The translations under genes and the position numbers were made by a program. A stretch of DNA of 64,000 bases, taken from Saccharomycopsis crataegensis. Its lineage: Eukaryota > Ascomycota > Saccharomycetes > Ascoideales > Saccharomycopsidaceae. The stretch is taken from positions 558,001-622,000 of the forward strand of contig NW_027043821.1 in the NCBI RefSeq assembly GCF_037102585.1, given 5' to 3'. Under the pieces are notes generated by a model that was not told the origin of the DNA, searched no databases, and saw nothing but the letters and a program-made list of their open reading frames with translations. Below, piece after piece: positions 57,801 to 64,000 of this stretch (position 1 is its first letter; every line of letters begins with the position of its first letter).

Positions 57801-58657
57801 GAATCACAGAAAATGGTATTGTTGACCAAGTTCTCTTGACTACCAACCAAGAAGGTTTGAAGTTCTCTAAAGTTAGAATCAGAACCACCAAAGTTCCTCA
57901 AGTCGGTGACAAGTTTGCTTCCAGACACGGTCAAAAGGGTACTATTGGTATTACTTATAGACATGAAGATATGCCATTTACTGCCGAAGGTATCGTTCCA
58001 GATTTGGTTATCAATCCCCACGCTATTCCATCTCGTATGACGGTGGCGCATTTAATTGAATGTTTGTTGTCGAAAGTCTCATCATTGTCTGGGTTGGAAG
58101 GTGATGCTTCTCCATTTACTGAAGTCACTGTCGAAGCGATTTCTGAACTTTTGAGAAAGCACGGTTATCACTCCAGAGGGTTCGAAGTGTTGTTCCACGG
58201 TCATACTGGTAAGAAGTTGATGGCCCAATGTTTCTTTGGTCCAACTTATTATCAAAGATTGAGACATATGGTTGATGATAAGATCCACGCCAGAGCCAGA
58301 GGTCCACTTCAAGTTTTGACTAGACAACCTGTGGAAGGTAGATCTAGGGATGGTGGTTTAAGATTCGGGGAGATGGAGCGTGATTGTATGATTGCCCATG
58401 GTACGTCGGCGTTCTTGCGTGAAAGATTGATGGAAGCATCTGATGCTTTTAGAGTCCATATTTGTGGTCTTTGTGGGTTGATGAGTGTTATTGCCAACTT
58501 GAAGAAGAATCAATTTGAATGCAGAGCCTGTAAAAACAAGACCAACATTTATCAAATTGAAATTCCTTATGCTGCCAAATTGTTGTTCCAAGAATTGATG
58601 GCTATGAATATTACCCCAAGAATGTATACGGATCATTCGACCTTGAGTGTTCGTTAA
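54805..58657 (+). CDS. RPB2: RNA polymerase II second-largest subunit Rpb2, spliced
   Basis: Forms one side of the Pol II active-centre cleft and the wall and lobe. Exon 1 is 54805-54814 (10 nt, ATG ACG GAC A) and exon 2 is 54972-58657, giving 1231 residues (1224 in S. cerevisiae). The intron has GTAAGT, a CTAAC motif and a TTTAG acceptor 13 nt on. The protein begins [20 protein letters not shown]. Landmarks include [94 protein letters not shown] (hybrid-binding region) and [21 protein letters not shown]-terminal zinc site has CGLC and CRAC. Codons are strongly biased; I noticed no CTG. Confidence 0.99.
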
Positions 58658-59169
58658 CCAATGTCATACATAATATTTGATTTAATTTTTTTGGCGATTA
58701 CTTTTTCTTTTTTGTTCTGTTTTATCTACATGATTTCACATTCTTTCTTTTGTTTCTGTTTTCCTGGGCTTGTTGAGACAGCCAAGAAACAATGATCAAT
58801 TTCCAGCTTTTACTTCTTGCCGTTTTTATTTTTATTTTTTTTCTTCTTTTTTCTCTCTTTCCATCGATATTGATATTTTAAGTTGTATAATATTTAAAAG
58901 CATTCAAATTTTTTTTTTTATATTTTTTTTTTTTTTCATTTTTAGTTATAACTAATAGTAATTACCATCTAATATAAAAAGTTGTCAAGAAAAAAAAGAA
59001 AAACTCGCAAGTGATTGTTATTATTAGTATTACATCGATAAAAATGGTTAGTTATGTATATATTTACATGCAAAATGAACCTGACTGATATTACTAGTAC
59101 AAAAAAAAAACAAAACAGTATCTTCTCCCCCTCGCCCAAATTCCCCTCTCACGATGATAATATAATCAT
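58658..59169. other. Convergent intergenic region, RPB2/MRPL23
   Basis: Dense T-runs (about 58820-58860 and 58909-58936) and A-runs suited to terminators of both converging genes. No gene is seen. Confidence 0.6.
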
Positions 59170-59782
59170 TTATTTAGCATTATCTTTCTTTTGTTGCTGG
59201 AGGATTTTTTGAACTTGAGCTTGTTGATCCCAGTGGGCGATGAAATTCTGTTTGTATGGATGCTCGCTATCGTCGAATAGTTTCAATCTTTCCAATCTGA
59301 CTTTTCTTAATTTATTCTTTGGCAACATCCCACTCACGGCTTTTCTCAACAATTCGCCAAACCCTTTATCGGCAGCCATTTTTTCCATGGTGACCAATTT
59401 CAAATTACCGGGTTTTGTACTATGTGACCAGTATTCCTTTTCTTGCATCTTGTTCCCAGAGACTTTCAATCTGTTGCAGTTGGTGACCACCACGTAGTCG
59501 CCGCAGTCGATGGTAGGATGGTACACTGGTTTATGTTTCCCCATTAAGGTGGTGGCTATTGACGAGGCTAATCTACCCAAAGTACGTTCATCTTTGGCGA
59601 CGTCGACGCTGTGCCAGAGTCTGGCAAATGCTATACCGGTCTAAAATGAAAAATGGTTAGTTAAAAAATGGAAAACAGTAGTAAAAGAAGAGGTTTTTTT
59701 TTTGTTTTTTTTTTCAAAAAACCAACCAGCCAACCAACTAACTAACTAACTAAATACTCACTCTTCCAATCTTTTGGGACAT
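59170..59782 (-). CDS. MRPL23: Mitochondrial ribosomal protein uL13m (Mrpl23), spliced
   Basis: Large-subunit mitoribosomal protein of the L13 family. Exon 1 is 59782-59762 (MSQKIGR, 21 nt) and exon 2 is 59640-59170, giving 163 residues, the same length as yeast Mrpl23. Splicing yields [20 protein letters not shown], then [20 protein letters not shown], matching yeast [20 protein letters not shown] as I recall it. The L13 signature is intact: [32 protein letters not shown] and [20 protein letters not shown]. The intron (59641-59761) has donor GTGAGT, a TAACTAAC branch motif and a TTTTAG acceptor 15 nt later. Without exon 1, the conserved FARLW region would be lost. Confidence 0.96.
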
Positions 59783-60045
59783 GTTTTATATCTTATCTAT
59801 AATGTTAATGATTTCGCTTATTTTTTCTATTAGCAGCAGCATCTTTGAGCTTCAATTTTTTGGTGGGAAATTTTTATTTTTTGTTTATTCTGGACATCCG
59901 TGCACCACTGGAAGAAAGAAAGAAAAAAAACTACCCATAAAAAATTAAAGGTATGTGAGAAAATACCACTAACTGCCATAATAATAATAACAATAATAAT
60001 AATAATAATAATAATAATAATCCTAATAATTGACAAGCAAAAAAA

Positions 60046-60077
<32 letters not shown>

Positions 60078-60120
60078 TAAATACATACCCACAAATAATT
60101 ATACCATCCTGTTTGCTTGC

Positions 60121-60159
<39 letters not shown>

Positions 60160-60287
60160 CTTTCATTCCCATCTTGATTAATTGATCTGAAAATTACAAT
60201 TCCTCGTCCTCGTCCTCCCCCTCCAGATATATTGATATTGTTATTTTATTTATATATATATATATATATATATAAAGAAGTACCATC
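59783..60287. other. Divergent promoter MRPL23/RPB7 with four microsatellites
   Basis: 505 bp between divergent housekeeping genes contain an ATA run (about 59979-60021), an AC run (60044-60078), a CT run (about 60121-60153) and a TA run (about 60250-60274). The TA run ends about 14 bp before the RPB7 ATG. No gene is seen; the histidine- and cysteine-poor frames across the runs are products of the repeats. Confidence 0.8.
59979..60153. repeat. Cluster of ATA, AC and CT microsatellites
   Basis: Three different simple repeats follow one another within 175 bp, with short unique spacers. A fourth, a TA run, lies at about 60250-60274. All are upstream of RPB7. Confidence 0.9.
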
Positions 60288-60803
60288 ATGTTTTTCATAA
60301 AGGATCTTTCCCTCAATTTGCAATTACACCCATCGTACTTTGGTCCGCAAATGAACCAGTACTTGAGAAACAAATTGCTCACTGATGTCGAAGGTACGTG
60401 TACTGGTCAATTCGGGTATATTGTTTGTGTGTTGGACTCGATGAAGATCGACGTTGGCAAAGGACGAGTATTGCCACAAAACGGGGCGGCGGAATTTGAA
60501 GTGAAATATCGTGCGGTGGTATGGAAACCTTTCAAAGGAGAAGTCATGGATGCCGTGGTGAGTAGTGTCACCAAGATGGGGGTGATTGCCGACGCTGGGC
60601 CTTTGTCGGTGTTCATCTCCAAACACTTGGTCCCCAGCGATATGCACTTCAATCCGAATTCTAACCCTCCAGCCTACGAATCCGAAGACCAGATCATTGA
60701 AAAAGGTAGTAGAATAAGATTGAAGCTCGTGGGTACCAGAACTGACGTCAATGAGATTTATGCCATTGGTAGTATCAAGGAAGATTATTTGGGAGCATTA
60801 TAA
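60288..60803 (+). CDS. RPB7: RNA polymerase II subunit Rpb7
   Basis: Forms the Rpb4-Rpb7 stalk, needed for initiation and able to bind nascent RNA. It has 171 residues, exactly the S. cerevisiae length. The start [20 protein letters not shown] is the conserved tip-domain opening. The RNP-type N-domain includes [20 protein letters not shown] and [20 protein letters not shown]. The C-terminal OB/S1 domain includes [35 protein letters not shown] and [20 protein letters not shown]. The terminus [10 protein letters not shown] is typical. With RPB2 about 1.6 kb away, two Pol II subunits lie close together, but I see no sign that they are co-transcribed. Confidence 0.99.
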   Translation: MFFIKDLSLNLQLHPSYFGPQMNQYLRNKLLTDVEGTCTGQFGYIVCVLDSMKIDVGKGRVLPQNGAAEFEVKYRAVVWKPFKGEVMDAVVSSVTKMGVIADAGPLSVFISKHLVPSDMHFNPNSNPPAYESEDQIIEKGSRIRLKLVGTRTDVNEIYAIGSIKEDYLGAL

Positions 60804-61315
60804 GTTAGTTTTTTCTTGGATATTGTTGTTGATGGAAGAAGAAGAAGAAGAATAGGAAAAGAAAAAAACACTTTGAGAAGTGACATTACTGTATTATTAT
60901 TATTATTATTGTTTTTGTTGAAGTCTTGAAAAAAAAAAGTAATAAAATGAACTTGAAAAAAGGTTAAGTGTATATTATGATGGTTATGTTTGTTTTTCTT
61001 TTTTTTTTTTGTTCCTCTCTCCTTTCTATTTGGAATATGTTTTTGTTTTGTTTTTTATTATTCAGTTATATAAGGAGGGTCTTCAAAGGAAGTGAAAAAC
61101 CTTTTGTATTGTCACACAAGATTGGTATTGCCCTCAACATGGATGGAAGTTTGAATGCTTGAAAACTCAAAAACCAAAAAACAGGAGAGAAGGAAAAGTA
61201 TTACGAGTATGTACAATCTAGAATACAATCTATAGAATATTTCTATATAATACTGGTTTTTGTTTCATTTATTCTATTTTTTATTTTATTTTTTTCTATT
61301 GTACATTATATCATC
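60804..61315. other. Convergent intergenic region, RPB7/MUS81
   Basis: AT-rich 3' sequence with a GAAGAA run near 60836-60852 and T-tracts. An open stretch at about 61067-61162 (ending KIGIALNMDGSLNA) reads like ordinary protein but has no start, only a possible upstream acceptor (TTATTCAG). I leave it uncalled. Confidence 0.5.
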
Positions 61316-63118
61316 TTAATATGAAAGTCTTCCCCAATTCTCATAAATTTTTTCAGATACTTTGGGCCCGACTGATTTCGCACCAACTTCATGGATCGTC
61401 CGATCCCTGATTAGCATTTTCTTCGCTAGTTCATCAACGTCTAGCATGCTATTATACGTATCTATAAGTTTTTTTGGGGTAACAAAATGTTTTTGAATCA
61501 CCAATGCTTTTTCTAAACTCACCCCTTTGATGGTCATCAACATTTTAACAAAAACCTCTTTTACCGTCATTAAACTGCTCTTGTTCAACGTTGTTTGGAA
61601 AGCTTCAAACGTCAAACAAGGTTCCAAACTTTGGTGCTTTTCTCTATATTTCTCTAACGTCGACTTATAATCCAGCTGGGTGTTTAATGATCTAGACTTC
61701 ACCACCATTAAATCTTTGGTTGCATAATACTCTTCGATTGTTTTTGTCAAATTGTAAAAAAACGCCGTGGTTTGATCGGAATCTCTCGATCGTTTAAGAT
61801 AAAATTTGCTGCCCACTATGGTGAGACAAATTGCGGTTTTAATTGATTCAGAAAACTTTGCAAGATCAGAAGAGGTTTGTTCTTCAACAAGATAATAAAT
61901 ATTTCTCATGCCGGTTTTCGCCAACCGTGATTTTTGCTCGAAAAATCTCCCATCGGTAATTGATTCTGCCAAATCGTCTAATCTCTTTCTTTCCAAAATG
62001 AAGTCCAACACCACCCTTTCTTTTGTTTCTTTATGTTTTGCTACCCATAATGAATCACCCACCGCTAAAGGCTCGGTTTCCGATTTGATCCCTAAAGAAT
62101 TCAATTTCTCAAAAAAGAAATTCCGCTCATTTTTCGATCTGATTTCTCTGGTATCTAACACCATCATTACTTCAAAAGTACCTGCCTTCCAAATACTATG
62201 GGGTGCTGATGTCTCGGGGGCTGGATTGGTTCGTTGAACATCATTACGGGTTTTTGTATGGCGTTTGTGTATACTCATTTCTTCTTTATCCTTTTGGTAT
62301 AATTCTCCAAGACTTCTTTTATTTGCTGTTGGTAGAATATCATCGATATCAATACTGTCATCACTATTGTCCATATCATCATCATCATCATCATTATTAT
62401 TATTATTATTATTATTATTTGCTCCACCACCCTCTGATCGAAACAAGAGTTTTGCCAAACTTGATCCTTCATCGGTTAGATAATAGTGCATTGGCCTGCC
62501 AGATCCTAATATCAAACCTTGGTTGATTAATGTTTTCGAGGAGTTCCAAGCAGAATAAAATTGTTTTGTTGCCGGATTACTGGTGAAACTCCTATCACAA
62601 TACGGGGCGGCCTGTTGGACAATCTCATCTTTCGTGAGGCCCCGTCTTTCTTTATCATATTTGAACAAAACAATTAAAATCGCGTATCCTCCAGATCTTT
62701 TAGCAGGAACATACTTCTTTTTTCCCTTGGCTTTTGCGGCAGTTGATGATGATGATGATGATTTGGTCAAGCGAGCCGGGGAATCTTGGCTGCTATGGAA
62801 ACTGGTATTGGCGGCAACGGCGGTCGTTCTTGTATTAGTTGTCTGTAGAGCTTTGAACGATGCAGGGAAAGTATACCCTTCAACGCTACAGTATTGTTTG
62901 AGTTTGTCAAGGAGGAAATCCACCCTTTTTTCGCCAAAATACGGGATGCTCGCAAGATCTTTACGGTTTGTCAATGGCAGTTTATGTTTTTTCAATTTGT
63001 CCAACGCATGGTTGATTCCGATAGCTGATCTGGAGTTTTTATTGGCGGCATCGATCGCTGCTTTTTCCATCCATGTCACAAATAGATGTTTCAAATCGCT
63101 GGAATATAATTCCATCAT
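61316..63118 (-). CDS. MUS81: Structure-specific endonuclease subunit Mus81
   Basis: Catalytic subunit of the Mus81-Mms4/Eme1 nuclease, which cuts branched DNA at stalled forks and recombination intermediates. It has 600 residues (632 in yeast). An N-terminal helix-hairpin-helix (about 5-80) contains NHALDKLKKHKLPLTNRKDL and IPYFGEKRVDFLLDKLKQYC. A winged-helix region (about 145-225) follows. A linker with an Asn run and an Asp run comes from TTA/ATC-type repeats at about 62371-62420. The ERCC4 nuclease domain has VMMVLDTREIRSKNERNFFF (GDxnERK-type Asp), VGDSLWVAKHKE and the catalytic ERKR at residues 376-379 (ILERKRLDDLAESITDGRF). C-terminal HhH2 repeats include MLMTIKGVSLEKALVIQKHF and VGPKVSEKIYENW. 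The start could be either of two adjacent Met codons. Confidence 0.96.
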   Translation of the reverse strand: MMELYSSDLKHLFVTWMEKAAIDAANKNSRSAIGINHALDKLKKHKLPLTNRKDLASIPYFGEKRVDFLLDKLKQYCSVEGYTFPASFKALQTTNTRTTAVAANTSFHSSQDSPARLTKSSSSSSTAAKAKGKKKYVPAKRSGGYAILIVLFKYDKERRGLTKDEIVQQAAPYCDRSFTSNPATKQFYSAWNSSKTLINQGLILGSGRPMHYYLTDEGSSLAKLLFRSEGGGANNNNNNNNNDDDDDDMDNSDDSIDIDDILPTANKRSLGELYQKDKEEMSIHKRHTKTRNDVQRTNPAPETSAPHSIWKAGTFEVMMVLDTREIRSKNERNFFFEKLNSLGIKSETEPLAVGDSLWVAKHKETKERVVLDFILERKRLDDLAESITDGRFFEQKSRLAKTGMRNIYYLVEEQTSSDLAKFSESIKTAICLTIVGSKFYLKRSRDSDQTTAFFYNLTKTIEEYYATKDLMVVKSRSLNTQLDYKSTLEKYREKHQSLEPCLTFEAFQTTLNKSSLMTVKEVFVKMLMTIKGVSLEKALVIQKHFVTPKKLIDTYNSMLDVDELAKKMLIRDRTIHEVGAKSVGPKVSEKIYENWGRLSY

Positions 63119-63222
63119 CTAACGATGATGATTGTTGTGTATGTGTGTGTGTGTGTGTGTACTATAAATGGTGTTACGCGTTTGTTTGTTTTTTTATTTG
63201 TTTTTTTTTCTGTTAACGGCAA

Positions 63223-63253
<31 letters not shown>

Positions 63254-64000
63254 CTTTTGCCGCGGGAAAATTTCTGGTGTCACAGATTCAACATTGAAGC
63301 TGATACCTTATTATCTAAAATAGACTGTTTATCGGTTATTATTGAAGATGTTTAATGCTAGGCGGTGGCGATGACCAGTAAAAATAATAATTTTCTATTC
63401 TGGTTCGTTCTGGATAGTGGATATCCTGTGATTATTTATTGGGAGAGTAGATAAATCATTAATTGACGTGCCAATATACTGTAAAAAGAATAAATTGACT
63501 GCCGTGGATTCACAGTATATTTTCACATCATATATATGATTTAAATGCCCTGAATCTTAGTTTTGTTCTAATGGTTATTGTTGTTATTTATTGAGATCTG
63601 AGCGTCTGGGGAGAGGAGGGGGGGTTCGCATTAGCTAAATAGTAATGCTGGTAGACTACAGTAGCCTAATGGGGAAAGAGGGAGAGAAGTTGGGAAAGAT
63701 CGAATTGATTATTAGACATGCAGAAACTGGAAAACAAAAAAAAAAAAACCTGGGGAAGGAGGTGGGAGGGAAATATTTCTGGCTCTCGCTGCTGCCCAGT
63801 GGAATGGCGGTGATTTGGAAGGAAGGAAGGAAAGGGTACGGCAACGCTCAATGCGTTGTGGTGTCTTGTTTGGGCATGCTCTCTATCATTATGTGTCCAT
63901 GCACCACTGCTACTATCTACACACACTGGGTTGGAGAGATCAACAACAACAACAACAATGGGCACTAATTAACTGCCGCTAGCACGTGCCCACAGGCAGT
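63119..64000. other. Intergenic region upstream of MUS81
   Basis: The MUS81 promoter has a GT run (about 63134-63160) and facing T and A runs at about 63223-63253. The rest is ordinary AT-rich sequence with a CACGTG at 63983-63988. Two opposed frames at 63645-63968 look like chance. No gene is seen. Confidence 0.6.

Noticed and set aside
60968-61162. Frame ending in KPFVLSHKIGIALNMDGSLNA between RPB7 and MUS81
   Set aside because: The last 30 codons look protein-like, but the upstream half is a T-tract string and I find no exon 1. I do not recognise a family, so it stays uncalled.

Overview
This window comes from the nuclear genome of a budding yeast (Saccharomycotina). The genes are AT-rich, mostly single-exon and closely spaced on both strands, and many products match Saccharomyces cerevisiae proteins closely (Fcf1, Rps4, Rps18, Rpb2, Rpb7, Smd2, Nmt1, Gcn2). 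Several features separate it from Saccharomyces. A CIA30-type complex I assembly factor is present, so the organism probably has respiratory complex I. The two ribosomal-protein promoters carry TTAGGG (Tbf1-like) motifs, and one also has a CACGTG (Cbf1-like) motif. I can place 15 spliceosomal introns in 12 genes, all with a branch-point-like CTAAC or CTGAC only 7-16 nt from the acceptor. CTG codons are very rare. The few I could check sit mainly at hydrophobic positions, which favours Leu over the CUG-Ser code.

Layout. 1-9.6 kb: the 3'-truncated start of a Ser/Asn-rich protein (minus), SPC2, FCF1, BCP1 and a UBA-domain Rup1-like protein. 9.8-9.9 kb: an intron-containing tRNA-Leu(CAA). 9.9-12.2 kb: a gene-free stretch with possible remnant repeats. 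12.2-23 kb: FAA1/FAA4-type acyl-CoA synthetase, COA6, cyclase-associated protein SRV2, a Mup1-like permease, MRPL11 and SMD2. 23.5-31 kb: GCN2, RPS18 and YML6. 31-33 kb: a second gene-poor stretch. 33-47 kb: HFI1, PNS1, a four-exon ISN1, RPS4, RRP6, CIA30 and NMT1. 47-51.5 kb: a 1410-residue leucine-rich-repeat protein ending in a RING finger, the least familiar gene here. 52-63 kb: a REEP/DP1 membrane protein, MRP20, RPB2, MRPL23, RPB7 and MUS81.

The genes are a normal housekeeping mixture with no operon-like logic. Four encode mitochondrial large-subunit ribosomal proteins (YML6, MRPL11, MRP20, MRPL23), two encode cytosolic 40S proteins and two encode RNA polymerase II subunits. Several pairs are divergent across short shared promoters (NMT1/LRR-RING 233 bp, MRP20/RPB2 276 bp, MRPL23/RPB7 505 bp). 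The most notable observations are the LRR-RING protein, an SPC2 intron that appears to end in GG instead of AG, a 14-nt internal microexon in ISN1, and the tight branch-point-to-acceptor spacing.
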